Origin: an uncultured Chitinophaga sp.
GTDB lineage: Bacteria > Bacteroidota > Bacteroidia > Cytophagales > Cyclobacteriaceae
Assembly: GCA_902168205.1 (NCBI GenBank)
Contig: CABHOK010000009.1
Coordinates: 1 to 64,000, forward strand
Reading direction: 5' to 3'
DNA: 64,000 nucleotides
Positions 48,201 to 57,987 of the stretch are shown here, piece after piece; the stretch's first letter is position 1, and each line of letters begins with the position of its first letter. The position numbers were made by a program, and so were the translations under genes. Below the pieces are notes generated by a model that was not told the DNA's origin, searched no databases, and worked only from the letters and a program-made list of their open reading frames with translations.

Positions 48201-51200
48201 ATCCAGGGCAAGATCTATTTCATTTTCTTCCGGCCACACCGCGCGCTCACGATCACCGGATATAGGTGTTGACGTTATCTTCAACGGAATTTCGATCTCA
48301 TAGAAGTTAGAGTCAAGGTCTTTACCAAGGCGCAGGAACACGCGAAGCTCATCATCAGTAGCTATATCACTGTGTCCGTGGAAATACATTTTGATACGGC
48401 CGTAGTTGAAGAGGTCAACCGACATGTTTTTATACATCGCGCGGGCATCGCCATCTTTTACATCATCAGCACAAAGCTGCGCAGATTGTTCGTTCAACTG
48501 ACGTGATACAGAAGATGTAACATCACGATCGCGCACAACGCCCGGAGGTATAACATACGGAGGCTTGTTTTCATTCCCGTAGCCGTTCTCTTCCAGGTTT
48601 ACTACAGACACCATAAAGTCGTCTTGCGTTTCTTCATAGTCAGGTACTAAACCACCTTCCTGCAGGTTGCTGGTATATCTTCTCCAGCGGCTACCTACCA
48701 TGCGGAAGTTTGCCATACGTAATACGATAGGATCTTTAAATCCTGTCATTAACATACGTACATACTTGATCGATTTGAAACCTTCTATATTTCCATATTG
48801 ACGTTCCGGAACTCTTACCGGTATACGGAATAAATACCATGTAACACTTTCTTTGGAGTTGTTATTCGTTGTTGTGATCTCATCAACAATATACTCTCTG
48901 CCGATGCGCAATTGTCCCGGCAACAGATTCATATCATACTCATAATATTCTTCCAGTTCGCTCAGAGTATTATCAGCATTCAAATCTTCATTGTCAGGAA
49001 TAGTTGTAGCGGCCTGTGCAATCAGATCACTTCCGGAAATGATAGGAGAGTTACCATCAAGTCCGTTAAAATCTTTATAGCGCTGAAGTATTTTTGCGTT
49101 CAATCCATCATACTCCGTATCGAAATAATAGCGGAAGTTATCGGCAGATGGATCGCTTGAAACACGTTCGCGCTCTGCAGCAGGTATACCCGGACTGTTA
49201 ACGAAGCTTTGGAATTTAGCAGCTTCCTCGGTGGTAGACAAACCATCCAACCCTACATCCTGGTTGATACGTGAGTTCGGATCATTATCAAATGAACTGG
49301 TAAGATATTGTTGTGTTGTAACGTATCCCCATTGGTTCTCAGATACTGCACCCGTTACTTTATCTCCATTGGGAGGAAGTCCGTTTTCAAATGCATGTCT
49401 TCCATCCAGCATGATATCTTCAGATACACTTCCCAATTGGAATACAAGCTTACCACCGGAGGCACGTTTCGGAATGCCTGTACCATCGTCAATAGCACCG
49501 TTGTTCGTTTGAATAAACGGATCGAGCATCCAGAACTCTATATATTCAATGTTTGCTTTATCAAAGTCAACTTCTGTACGAATAGCCGATGTTATACCTG
49601 CCCAGTTGTTGGTAGGATTATTAGTGAAGTTGGTGAGATCAGGATTATAGTTATACGGGCCGCGTTCTTTCGGATAGTACGCCAGATCAAAAATCTGTTC
49701 ATAAAATATACCTTGATTCAGCTGTCTGTTCGGAAAAATTTCCTGCGGACCTACAGGTCGCACATAGTGATTCTTCAAATCATCATCTGTGATGTTGTCT
49801 GGTTTGAAGCGTCCGCCCGAGCGATAGAACTGGTTGTCGACTGAATACCACGCAAGCTTGGCGCGTTTATACCCAGACTCAACACTTGTCTTGTCGCGTA
49901 TACCCACACCGTATATATTGTTAGGAGTTTCAGGTGTTGTGGCCAGCTTCCAGCTTTGTGGATTCATCAACGTATAGGGTGTTGCTGAATTTTCGAAATC
50001 GTCAATATAGGCTGTGCCTTCTCCGTCAATAACGTTGGATGTTCCCGGTAGTAGCTGCGCAAATTCACCCGTGATATTTACCGTAGATTGCTCTTTGGTT
50101 TGCAGAAACGGAATTGCATCTACAATCTTCGTAAGCATGCGGCTCTTCTTATTTACATTGAAATCAAAACCATACTGCATGTTACGCGCGGGCTCGGTAC
50201 CAATCTGGTTACGACTGATGATGGGGCGCTCGTTATAGTATAGGAATGTTGAGCCGAGGTTTACATCTTCATTGAGCTTGTAATCTAAACGTGTACCCAA
50301 TAAACTCCGCGTCTGGAAAGCAAAGGGGTCTGACTGCTCGTATTGTACTTCTATATTTTTACCGGAGCTGAGTATAGCATCATTCAGGATTGTTACTTTA
50401 CCAAATGTATAGTCTACTACATAGTCTGTGCCTTCATTCAGTGGTATACCGCCCGCAAAAAGTTTTACAGAACCTTGTGATACACCAAAACCCGGAATAA
50501 GAATTTCTTTGGATGAGCCTGCACTATACGTTCCCATCAGGTAGAATTTATTCTTGGTAGCGAATAGCTCGGCATCGGCTTTGGTAGTGTGATATAGTGT
50601 ATCGTACGAGTATTTCTGAATCAGGAATTGTTCGTTGGGTTCATTCCGGAACGATCGGCGAAGCCCTTCACCGAATGGCTCGAGAAATGGAAAGATGATG
50701 GCACCGGTCTGTGTATTGATCGTAATGTTATCAACGAAGTCGAAGTTTCCATCGCGCCCGGGGTCGTTCACGGGGTTGAGTCGGTCGAGTCCGAAAATTT
50801 CAATCAATTGTTTCTCGCGCAGCGTAGACGATCCATCCTGCAACTGCGGATTGTTTACACCACTGCGTGCATCGCGATAAACGATACGAAGTTGAAATCC
50901 TTCGCGCGTGAGCTGACTTACATTCAGGTTATAAATGTTCTTCATCATCAGATCCCACGTAGGAATGATCTTCTTGAACTGATCGCGTATAGCAACCTTG
51001 CGCGGGCGCAGAAGTTTCAGGAAGATCACATCTTCATCGCGAAGACTTCCATAGTCTTCGGTCATTTCACCAACTTTATAGGCTCTGCCGTTGTAGGTAT
51101 ATTCATAAGCTACCGCCAATACTTCGTCATTCTGAAGCTTGCGCGTAAGTGTTACATAGCCTAACTGTGGATGGAACGTGAATTCAGTTTGCGCTAATTT

Positions 51201-52550
51201 TCGCGCACCGGTAATTTTTTCAAAGTCTGTTCCATTAACAAGACCACGTCCTTCCAACGTTGTATTTATTCCGTCCGGGTTACGGGCAGCCGCATCAAAA
51301 GCAAGTAGTTCACGAAGTCTGTTCGCTGTGTTTACATTGGGTGTATTGGTGCTGGATGTAGGATTTCCGTTAGCCGCTGTATTGTATATTCTCCGTGCCT
51401 CCCCAAGGTCCATCAAACCTACTGCGTTGCGAAGTGTCTGCGTATCGTTGTTTCGGTTCAGCACATATACTTCAACACGAGTGATATTTACGTTCGAGAT
51501 GATCTGCGGAAGGTTGGCGATGGATCGTTCATAATTTTCGCGGAAGAAATGCCCGAGAAAAAAGTGACGGTTATCATCGTAGTTCGATGCTATGATTTCG
51601 AAAGGTCTGCCTTGTCCGCTGGAACCCGCGCCACCCCCTATATCTATAGAGGAAGCTTTACCGCGTTGAGTTGTTGCAATGGTAGTAACATTTAATTTAC
51701 CGAATTGCATCTGTGCTTTTATACCGAACAGGTTTTGCGCACCCTGTATCAACGTGTTGTTAAGCGGAAGACTTACGTTACCAATCTCCAGCTTCTGCAG
51801 AATATCTTCCTTGAAACCGGTATATTCTACTTTCATATTATTCTGAAAGTCGAACGAGTTGTTGTTATCGAAGTTGGCGGTAACGGCAAGCTTCTCACCA
51901 ATCTTACCGACAACGCTCATGTTTATCTGCTGGTCGAATTCAAAGCCACCGTTGCGTTGCTGGCGTATCGGCAATGTCGGGTTAAACATTCGCTGGAACG
52001 AAGCACCGAAGTCGAGCGTAACAAAACCGCGTGGAACAAGTTCTATATAGCTTCCTCCAAAGATGCGGTCTAACACCGGACTCAAAAATATCTTGGGTAC
52101 AAAGCCGCGGCCACTTACTGGGCTCTCTCCATCCTGTGCTTTGGCACGTCCTTTCCAGTAACTCTTTAATATCTGTCGATCCTGGTATTGCTTGAACTCT
52201 TCAAACGACATGCTGGATGTCGGGCGATAGTTCAGATCACCGATCTTCTCATATATAGTATAATTGAGTGCGGTATCAATCTCAACGTCCAGCTTCATCT
52301 GGTTGGGATCCTTGAGATATAGTGGAGATTCGGTCTGCCGATTGGAGAATGGATCTCCATAGCGATCCGAAGGTTGATAAGTGGGGCGTTTGTTAGAACG
52401 GTACGGAACACTGGTGGTGTCAGAGTTTACGCGCGTGGTGTCCTGCCGTTGAGCAAATGCTTCATCGGTCAACGCAGTAAAGCTAAGCCATGCAATGATG
52501 AGGCGGCCAAGCTTGAGGGTAACGTGGGGTCGTAGAGTAAAGACTCTCAA
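45291..52550 (-). CDS. sprA: Type IX secretion outer-membrane translocon SprA
   Basis: A 2419-residue outer-membrane protein of the SprA/SOV family. It forms the very large beta barrel through which type IX cargo leaves the cell and is needed for gliding. Seen features: a signal peptide at the start (basic residues, then LIIAWLSFTALTDEAFAQ), the family's N-terminal region near GRGFVPKIFLSPVLDRIFGG, repeats of long amphipathic strands and a C-terminal strand ending RFGAQVRFSLAQ. Length matches the family. The start is a TTG at 52550 and no ATG lies near. The ruvA stop is just 3 bp upstream in the same frame, which suggests coupled translation. Confidence 0.95.
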   Translation of the reverse strand: MRVFTLRPHVTLKLGRLIIAWLSFTALTDEAFAQRQDTTRVNSDTTSVPYRSNKRPTYQPSDRYGDPFSNRQTESPLYLKDPNQMKLDVEIDTALNYTIYEKIGDLNYRPTSSMSFEEFKQYQDRQILKSYWKGRAKAQDGESPVSGRGFVPKIFLSPVLDRIFGGSYIELVPRGFVTLDFGASFQRMFNPTLPIRQQRNGGFEFDQQINMSVVGKIGEKLAVTANFDNNNSFDFQNNMKVEYTGFKEDILQKLEIGNVSLPLNNTLIQGAQNLFGIKAQMQFGKLNVTTIATTQRGKASSIDIGGGAGSSGQGRPFEIIASNYDDNRHFFLGHFFRENYERSIANLPQIISNVNITRVEVYVLNRNNDTQTLRNAVGLMDLGEARRIYNTAANGNPTSSTNTPNVNTANRLRELLAFDAAARNPDGINTTLEGRGLVNGTDFEKITGARKLAQTEFTFHPQLGYVTLTRKLQNDEVLAVAYEYTYNGRAYKVGEMTEDYGSLRDEDVIFLKLLRPRKVAIRDQFKKIIPTWDLMMKNIYNLNVSQLTREGFQLRIVYRDARSGVNNPQLQDGSSTLREKQLIEIFGLDRLNPVNDPGRDGNFDFVDNITINTQTGAIIFPFLEPFGEGLRRSFRNEPNEQFLIQKYSYDTLYHTTKADAELFATKNKFYLMGTYSAGSSKEILIPGFGVSQGSVKLFAGGIPLNEGTDYVVDYTFGKVTILNDAILSSGKNIEVQYEQSDPFAFQTRSLLGTRLDYKLNEDVNLGSTFLYYNERPIISRNQIGTEPARNMQYGFDFNVNKKSRMLTKIVDAIPFLQTKEQSTVNITGEFAQLLPGTSNVIDGEGTAYIDDFENSATPYTLMNPQSWKLATTPETPNNIYGVGIRDKTSVESGYKRAKLAWYSVDNQFYRSGGRFKPDNITDDDLKNHYVRPVGPQEIFPNRQLNQGIFYEQIFDLAYYPKERGPYNYNPDLTNFTNNPTNNWAGITSAIRTEVDFDKANIEYIEFWMLDPFIQTNNGAIDDGTGIPKRASGGKLVFQLGSVSEDIMLDGRHAFENGLPPNGDKVTGAVSENQWGYVTTQQYLTSSFDNDPNSRINQDVGLDGLSTTEEAAKFQSFVNSPGIPAAERERVSSDPSADNFRYYFDTEYDGLNAKILQRYKDFNGLDGNSPIISGSDLIAQAATTIPDNEDLNADNTLSELEEYYEYDMNLLPGQLRIGREYIVDEITTTNNNSKESVTWYLFRIPVRVPERQYGNIEGFKSIKYVRMLMTGFKDPIVLRMANFRMVGSRWRRYTSNLQEGGLVPDYEETQDDFMVSVVNLEENGYGNENKPPYVIPPGVVRDRDVTSSVSRQLNEQSAQLCADDVKDGDARAMYKNMSVDLFNYGRIKMYFHGHSDIATDDELRVFLRLGKDLDSNFYEIEIPLKITSTPISGDRERAVWPEENEIDLALDELYRLKADRDRENISMNQFYPIAGREVGRHKIRIFGRPDLTSVQSIMIGVRNPRSDDKRSFPVCIWANEMRVTDFNRTPGWAANATLSAKLADFATITGAVRHTSFGFGGVSSKIFERTREETTGYDVSANVNVDKLLPGNTGIKIPMFVSYEKTTITPLYDPANPDLKLDAALQSFNEEQRANYLNIVRDQTVGRSLNFVNVRKTKVKPDAPTHIWDIENFSFSYSYADRIRKNFNTQEAFQKQQKGSIAYTYNPKATGIEPFKNSKGLSSPWLKPIKDFNFSLMPSSIGVRLDLNRSFSKNVYRNPDGVGGFISSPANYMKYFTFDRQYNVRWNLSKNLSVEYNSRANAIIDEPEGDLDTEQKKDSVWHNLKRFGRMKNFDQSITVNYTLPLDKIPATDWLGADYRYQVNYNWKAGPINHPDSLNISGDIDDAYDFKNTIQNSRDQNFSGKIDLVRLYNKIKFLKELNTPKKPLTASQRAQQARPQQQQKADTTKTKTPAEIPGVVKGLLRMLMSVRSINGTYSITEGTILPGFNKTPKFFGMDSDWEAPGWGFVLGSQNPDIRKKAAENGWLTANSELSVPFAQIRNETINIRANVEPSTDFKIQLDIKKEITNSFQSIYRDTLPGDDVFYYDLSPSRSGSYRISTISIKTAFDGSNNDVESAVFKQFEQNLDQMKAKFDAANPGNEYARTSQDVIIPAFIAAYTGADVSKTSLSPFPKTPLPNWRVDYTGLNKLNALKEVFQSVTLSHAYQSSYSVLNFSNSLDYSNPDDINRLAIDRPFTDYNINYYGRKSSVDNEFVPVFVISQVMISEQFSPLIGVNMRTKGRLSANIQYKTKRDLALNISNAQITELNSKDFSFELGYTKNNMKLPFKSQGRTVVLKNDVTFRMNVTVANTKTIQRKIEELNIVTNGNINFQLRPNISYVVNQKLNIQLYFERTINEPMVSNSFRRATTRFGAQVRFSLAQ

Positions 52551-52553
52551 ACT

Positions 52554-53147
52554 CTAGGCGTTTTTTAGGGCTTGTTTAACTAAATCTTCTAAGGTAATGG
52601 TATTTCCTGATTTTTTCAGGACGGTATCAACACTTTTCTCGGCCGCTGCTTTGGGCAGGCCGAGCGTAAGCAAAGCTGATAACGCCTCCTTACGTAAAGT
52701 ATTGTGAGGGCCTACAGATATAGAAGGCTGGCTGTCTTCCCAGCTTTCTTTTTTTAATTTATCCTTTAATTCTATAATGACCCGTTGTGCGGTTTTCCCT
52801 CCGATGCCTTTTATACTTTGAAGCGCAGCGGCATTCTCATGTACTATAGCTGACTTCAGCTCCTGGCTGTTCATGTAGGAGAGCATCACGATAGCAGTAC
52901 TTGGTCCAACACCGTTAACAGATATAAGCTGTTGAAAAAGTTTTTTCTCGGTTTCGCTGCTAAACCCGAATAACACATGGGCATCTTCACGGATCGACAG
53001 ATGCGTGTGAAGCATGATGTTTTCCTGTTCTTTAATATCCGAGAAAGTTTGTAAGGAGATATGTACCAGATAGCCTATACCATTTACATCAATTACAACG
53101 TGTGTCGGGTCGCGGTGTGCGAGCCTTCCTTTCAGGAATGCAATCAT
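52554..53147 (-). CDS. ruvA: Holliday junction branch-migration subunit RuvA
   Basis: A 197-residue protein that binds Holliday junctions and loads RuvB. The OB-fold N-terminus is MIAFLKGRLAHRDPTHVVIDVNGIGYLV and two helix-hairpin-helix motifs follow (LISVNGVGPSTAIVML and ALQSIKGIGGKTAQRVIIEL at about 71-130). The C-terminal RuvB-binding domain is complete (ALSALLTLGLPKAAAEKSV). It stands at the head of a ruvA-sprA unit, with its own long upstream region. Confidence 0.96.
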   Translation of the reverse strand: MIAFLKGRLAHRDPTHVVIDVNGIGYLVHISLQTFSDIKEQENIMLHTHLSIREDAHVLFGFSSETEKKLFQQLISVNGVGPSTAIVMLSYMNSQELKSAIVHENAAALQSIKGIGGKTAQRVIIELKDKLKKESWEDSQPSISVGPHNTLRKEALSALLTLGLPKAAAEKSVDTVLKKSGNTITLEDLVKQALKNA

Positions 53148-53588
53148 AAGATTAAAAAATAGAGGTTGTTTTGGGTTCTACAAAGAACGCAAAAGAATCG
53201 AAAAAAAAGAGTAGCCACCAAGTTGATTTAGTGTTGTGTCAGATATATAGATAGGGTTCGTTACCGGCCGGTCAGGTGGTACCTGCACTTCGTTGGTGTG
53301 AGTCGTAGAAATACTCCATTACCCGCATCTCCGGTATGCAAACGATGTAAGAAAAAATTGATTAAAATAAACCAGCGGCCTGTCTGATCAATAGGAATTA
53401 TTTCTTTAACATTAGCCTAAATATTTACTGATCAAAAGGTTAACAGTATAGTATCGAACGTGGGGTTAGACACTTGTTAACTTATTGTAAACAATTTGTG
53501 GAAAGATTTAAACGTGCTTTAAAGTTTAATTCTCACGCTTCGGGTATTTTTACGCGCTCTAAAAACCATTAATCTAAATCAAATAAAA
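53148..53588. other. 441-bp intergenic region between ruvA and the Oar-like gene
   Basis: No gene is seen here. The region holds the divergent promoters of ruvA and the Oar-like receptor. Points of note: CAGGTGGTACCTG (53273-53285), TTGTTAAC/GTAAACAA (53476-53496, one mismatch) and a possible -7 box TATTTTTA at 53545-53552. No tRNA-like fold or strong terminator was found. Confidence 0.4.
53476..53496. promoter_or_regulatory. Imperfect inverted repeat upstream of the Oar-like gene
   Basis: TTGTTAAC and GTAAACAA, about 5 bp apart, form a near-palindrome (one mismatch) some 50 bp upstream of the likely -7 box. It has the shape of a transcription-factor site. No known regulator can be named. 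Confidence 0.35.
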
Positions 53589-56500
53589 ATGAGGAGAATT
53601 CTACCACTAACCTTAGCCTTGATGCTGATGGCCGTAACGGGTCTATGGGCACAGGTTACAACATCTTCCATGGCGGGGGTGATTACTGACGCCAACGGAG
53701 AACCGCTGCCAGGAGCTACTATTCAGGCAGTTCACACACCTTCAGGAACAACTTATGGAACAACAACACTGGCAGACGGCCGGTATACTTTACCGGGTAT
53801 GCGTGTTGGCGGACCTTATTCAGTTAAAGTAACTTTTGTTGGCTACAAGGAGCAGACTTATGATAATATATATCTGAATCTGGGTACAAAGGCTGACTTG
53901 AATGTAAAACTTGCAGACGCAAGCACAGAACTGCAGGAAGTAACTGTAGTAGGTACCCGGAATGATATCTTCAGTTCGGATCGTACCGGTGCTGATATCT
54001 CTTACGGAAATGCAGCCATTAATAGTTTGCCAACCATCGGAAGAACGGTTAACGACATTGTAAAATATAACCCATATAGCAACGGACGTTCTTTTGCAGG
54101 ACAGGATAGCCGCTTCAATAACTTTACGATTGACGGCTCTGTATTTAATAATGGTTTTGGTTTAGGAAGCTCTGCGCAAGCAGGTGGTCGTACAGGGACT
54201 GCAGCTGTATCGCTGGATGCGCTTGACGAAATTCAGTTGAACATCGCTCCGTTCGATGTTCGTCAATCAGGTTTTACCGGTGCCGGTATAAATGCCGTAA
54301 CAAGATCTGGTACAAATGATGTAAATGGTTCTGTTTATTATCTCTTCAGAAATAATGACCTGACGGGTACAAAAGCTGATGGCAGAAAACTCAGCAACGT
54401 TAATATCGATGAAAAGACTTTCGGTATACGTATCGGTGGTCCGATCATCCCGAACAAACTGTTCTTCTTTATTAACGCAGAGCAATTTGAAAGCAGCACG
54501 CCAGCACTTACATGGCAGGCTAACCGCGGAACTTCTGGTGGTAACGTATCACGCGTACTCGCATCAGACCTCGAAGATCTGGGTAACTTCATGAGAACCA
54601 ATTTCAATTACGACATCGGTGCGATTGATAACTTCAACAATGAACTGACCAGTAAGAAGGCCCTTATCCGCCTGGATTATAACATCAATAATCATCACAA
54701 GCTTTCGATTCGTTACTCACATCACAATTCAGAATCAGATCAGCGAATCAGCGATAGTAACAGTAGTAACACCGCTGGTTTCGGAAACCGTACCAACAGT
54801 GCACTGGCTATATCTCCACAAAACACAGGTTATATAATCCAGGACAATACACGTTCAATCGCTGCTGAATTGAACTCAACCTTCGGCAGCAAAATTGCCA
54901 ACAACGTAGTTGTTACCTATAACAAGCAGATTGAAGATCGTAAGTATAAAACAGCCATGTTCCCTACCATTGAAATCTTGGATGGTGACTTAGCTACACC
55001 ACAGGGAAGCGTTTATACTTCACTTGGGTTCGATCCATTTACGCCTAGTAACAAGTTGAACTACTCTACATTCAACATTACTGATAACCTCACGTACTTC
55101 CTCGGTAAACATACTTTTACACTTGGTCTTTCTTACGAGCACTTTACATCCAACAACTTGTTCTTCCCGGTGTCGAACGGTTTGTATGTATATAACTCGA
55201 TCACCGATTTCAAAGCAGCAGCTTTAGCATATAAGAACGATCCTACCAATCCGGTTTCACCTGTGAACGTAGAAAAATATAACCTGCGTTATTCATTATT
55301 ACCAGGTGGTGCTGAGCCGTGGCAGAAACTGAATGTAGCTACCTATAGCTTCTACATTCAGGATGAATTCCAGGTTAACGAGCAATTTAAATTAACAGCC
55401 GGTGTTCGTGGTGATATATTTGCATACGACAACGGTACGGCTACTGACTTTTACAACCCGATTGTAGGTGCCATGACTTTCAAAGATGAAGATGGTAAAG
55501 ACTATAAAGTTAATACAGGTGCTTTCCCGAAATCACGCCTGCTGATATCGCCAAGAATTGGTTTTAACTATGACTTGAAAGGCGATAAGAACACACAGTT
55601 CCGCGGAGGTAGTGGTTTCTTTGTGTCACGTATACCACAAGTGCTTGTGTCTAACCAGCTTGGTAACAACGGTGTGAATACTGCCGTGATCAACGTGCAG
55701 GATGTTAACTATCCATTCAGACTTAGCCCGAGCGAACTGCCTGCAGGTATAGTTCCTACAAGCACTGATATTTCTGCATTAGCTCCGTATGTTGTTAACG
55801 CAACGGATTCGGATCTGAAGTATCCAATGATCTGGAAGACAGACATCGCTGTTGACCAGAGATTACCTTGGGGTTTGGTTGCAACCGGAGAATTTATCTA
55901 CAACAAAACGTTGCAAGGTCTGCGCTATATCGATGCTAACCTCAAGGCTGCTGATCGTGACTTTACGGGGCCTGATACACGCGATCGTTTCCCTGCTTCG
56001 GGTGTTGCAAGCTCCGGTACAGGTGCTAACAATACAGTGGCTCAGGCACGTTTCTACAACCCACAGGTTTCTAACGTGTTTGTGTTGAAGAACACAACAA
56101 AGGGAAGCTCCTATACGGCTACTTTCAAACTGGAGAAAACAGTTTCAAAAGGTTTTGGTGGAATGGTTGCCTATACATACGGCATGGCGAAAGACATTCA
56201 GTCTGTAGGAAGTACAGTACAAGCCAATATCCCTACCGTTGCAGGTCAGAATTACTTAGGTACATCTTATGCTGATAACGACATCCGTCACCGTATAAGC
56301 GGTTATGCTAGCTATAGATTTGAGTATGGAAACAAGATCGGAGGTTCTACAACAATCTCTCTGGGTATGGTATCAACAAGCGGTTCTAAAATCTCTTATA
56401 CATACCCTACCAGTGGTGGTGCTAACGATCTGAACGGTGATGGTCAGAACAACGATCTGTTGTATGTGCCTAACCGCGCTTCTGATCTTCTGTTTGCGCC

Positions 56501-56966
56501 TATCGCTGCTTCAAGCACATTTGCCGGTGCAACAGCTGAAGAACAGCAAGCTGCCTTCGATGCGTACATCGAAGGAAATGATTACCTGAAGACTCGCAGA
56601 GGTCAGTATGCAGAAAGAAACGGTGGTTACTTCCCTTGGTTAACAAGATTCGATTTAACTGTTGTTCAGGAATTCACTGTGAAAGTTGGAGCAAAAGAAA
56701 AAAGAAACACAATTCAACTTCGTGCAGATATACTTAACGTTGGTAACCTGATCAACGATAAGTGGGGAGTAAGCTATCAGGCTACTACTACTGCTCCGTT
56801 GAGCATAGCGAGCATCAATGCACAAGGTCAGCCGGTATATCGTTTGGCTACACAAACACAATCGGATGGTAGTGTAACATTACTGAAAGATTCTTTCATC
56901 AAGAGTGCTACGATCGATAACGTATGGCAGATGCAGTTAGGTATCCGCTATATCTTCGGAAACTAA
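53589..56966 (+). CDS. Oar-like TonB-dependent outer-membrane receptor
   Basis: A 1125-residue outer-membrane protein with a signal peptide (1-21, ending LWAQ), a carboxypeptidase-regulatory/CarboxypepD_reg-like domain (about 25-110, with [20 protein letters not shown]), a plug (about 115-260, with [19 protein letters not shown] and [16 protein letters not shown]) and a C-terminal barrel ending GIRYIFGN. This is the Oar-like group of TonB-dependent receptors. No SusD partner lies beside it, so a glycan-uptake locus is unlikely. The substrate is unknown. Confidence 0.9.
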   Translation: MRRILPLTLALMLMAVTGLWAQVTTSSMAGVITDANGEPLPGATIQAVHTPSGTTYGTTTLADGRYTLPGMRVGGPYSVKVTFVGYKEQTYDNIYLNLGTKADLNVKLADASTELQEVTVVGTRNDIFSSDRTGADISYGNAAINSLPTIGRTVNDIVKYNPYSNGRSFAGQDSRFNNFTIDGSVFNNGFGLGSSAQAGGRTGTAAVSLDALDEIQLNIAPFDVRQSGFTGAGINAVTRSGTNDVNGSVYYLFRNNDLTGTKADGRKLSNVNIDEKTFGIRIGGPIIPNKLFFFINAEQFESSTPALTWQANRGTSGGNVSRVLASDLEDLGNFMRTNFNYDIGAIDNFNNELTSKKALIRLDYNINNHHKLSIRYSHHNSESDQRISDSNSSNTAGFGNRTNSALAISPQNTGYIIQDNTRSIAAELNSTFGSKIANNVVVTYNKQIEDRKYKTAMFPTIEILDGDLATPQGSVYTSLGFDPFTPSNKLNYSTFNITDNLTYFLGKHTFTLGLSYEHFTSNNLFFPVSNGLYVYNSITDFKAAALAYKNDPTNPVSPVNVEKYNLRYSLLPGGAEPWQKLNVATYSFYIQDEFQVNEQFKLTAGVRGDIFAYDNGTATDFYNPIVGAMTFKDEDGKDYKVNTGAFPKSRLLISPRIGFNYDLKGDKNTQFRGGSGFFVSRIPQVLVSNQLGNNGVNTAVINVQDVNYPFRLSPSELPAGIVPTSTDISALAPYVVNATDSDLKYPMIWKTDIAVDQRLPWGLVATGEFIYNKTLQGLRYIDANLKAADRDFTGPDTRDRFPASGVASSGTGANNTVAQARFYNPQVSNVFVLKNTTKGSSYTATFKLEKTVSKGFGGMVAYTYGMAKDIQSVGSTVQANIPTVAGQNYLGTSYADNDIRHRISGYASYRFEYGNKIGGSTTISLGMVSTSGSKISYTYPTSGGANDLNGDGQNNDLLYVPNRASDLLFAPIAASSTFAGATAEEQQAAFDAYIEGNDYLKTRRGQYAERNGGYFPWLTRFDLTVVQEFTVKVGAKEKRNTIQLRADILNVGNLINDKWGVSYQATTTAPLSIASINAQGQPVYRLATQTQSDGSVTLLKDSFIKSATIDNVWQMQLGIRYIFGN

Positions 56967-56993
56967 TTCTTCGTAAATGTTTCATATGGAAAG

Positions 56994-57009
56994 AGGCTCT
57001 TCGGAGCCT
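56994..57009 (+). terminator. Intrinsic terminator after the Oar-like gene
   Basis: AGGCTC, a TTCG loop and GAGCCT form a very stable hairpin with a UUCG tetraloop, closed by C-G, and TTTTTCTTTTT follows. It lies 28 bp after the stop. Confidence 0.85.
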
Positions 57010-57050
57010 TTTTCTTTTTAGTAGGAATTAAGTATAAAGTGATTTGCGGA

Positions 57051-57881
57051 ATGAAGTATATGATCAGAGTAATAAGTATAGCATTGCTATGTATAGCTGC
57101 GATGCCGGTTTTTAGTCAAAGCGAGCATGATGCATTGCTCATTTGCGGGCATCGTGGAGGATTTTATAATCTGTTGCCGGAGAACTCGCGGACTGCTATT
57201 CGATATACCGTTGGTAATTGTGCATTAAAGCCTGTTGTGGTGGAAGTGGATGTGCGTAAAAGCAAGGATGGCACCTTGTATATTTTGCACGATGAGACAG
57301 TTGATAGGACAACGAACGGAAATGGAAATATCACCACGCTGACAGACGCCTATATTAATTCGCTGAAATTAAAAACTTCATCAGGGATGCTCACGGACGA
57401 ATCGGTACCAGCGTTTCGTGATGTGCTTATGTATGCCAAAAGCAATAACGTTGTGCTAATGCTCGATGTGAAAGATGATATATGGAAGGATGTGATTAGT
57501 CTTGTGAATGAATATGACATCGCGAGGAAATGTATTGCACTTACCTTTAACCCGGCAGTTACTGCAAAAGTATATAGCTTGTCGAACGTTATAGCTATAT
57601 CTTTTCTTGCGAAAGATGTTGAGTCGTGGAATGTCATACAAAAAATAAATATACCACACGATAACCTGGTGGCGTATGTGACTTCAGCCACGGATGTGTC
57701 ACTTATTAATATTATACATCAGCTTAAAATAAGCATCATAGCCGATGCCAGCGAGTCCATGCGTAATAAAGCAATGCTATATAGCGTTGAATTTTATCGT
57801 TCTATGATTCAAAAGATGAAATTGAATATTTTGATAACTGATTTTCCTGTAGAGGTTTCGAAATTACTACAGCAAAAATAG
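57051..57881 (+). CDS. Secreted glycerophosphodiester phosphodiesterase
   Basis: A 276-residue protein with a signal peptide (MKYMIRVISIALLCIAAMPVFSQ, split near residue 23). GDPD marks are GHRGGFYNLLPENS (catalytic HR..PEN), VEVDVRKSKDG and LHDETVDRTTNGNG. These enzymes release glycerol-phosphate from phospholipid head groups. An ATG at 57051 is chosen; a GTG at 57039 is in frame but unneeded. The chain is a little shorter than typical members (about 300). It follows the Oar-like gene after a strong terminator. Confidence 0.9.
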   Translation: MKYMIRVISIALLCIAAMPVFSQSEHDALLICGHRGGFYNLLPENSRTAIRYTVGNCALKPVVVEVDVRKSKDGTLYILHDETVDRTTNGNGNITTLTDAYINSLKLKTSSGMLTDESVPAFRDVLMYAKSNNVVLMLDVKDDIWKDVISLVNEYDIARKCIALTFNPAVTAKVYSLSNVIAISFLAKDVESWNVIQKINIPHDNLVAYVTSATDVSLINIIHQLKISIIADASESMRNKAMLYSVEFYRSMIQKMKLNILITDFPVEVSKLLQQK

Positions 57882-57971
57882 TTTGTGTTGATATACCTAT
57901 ATATGTGATGCTATGTATTTGCGTCTAGCCATGACGTTGTAAGTCATTTTTTTAATGTGACCGGAAAGCTG

Positions 57972-57979
57972 TACCTTTG
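57972..57979 (+). promoter_or_regulatory. -7 box giving a nearly leaderless transcript
   Basis: TACCTTTG is a perfect TAnnTTTG box ending only 8 bp before the ATG at 57988. By the usual spacing, the transcript would start at about 57986, two bases before the ATG. Confidence 0.5.
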
Positions 57980-57987
57980 ACTTTACT

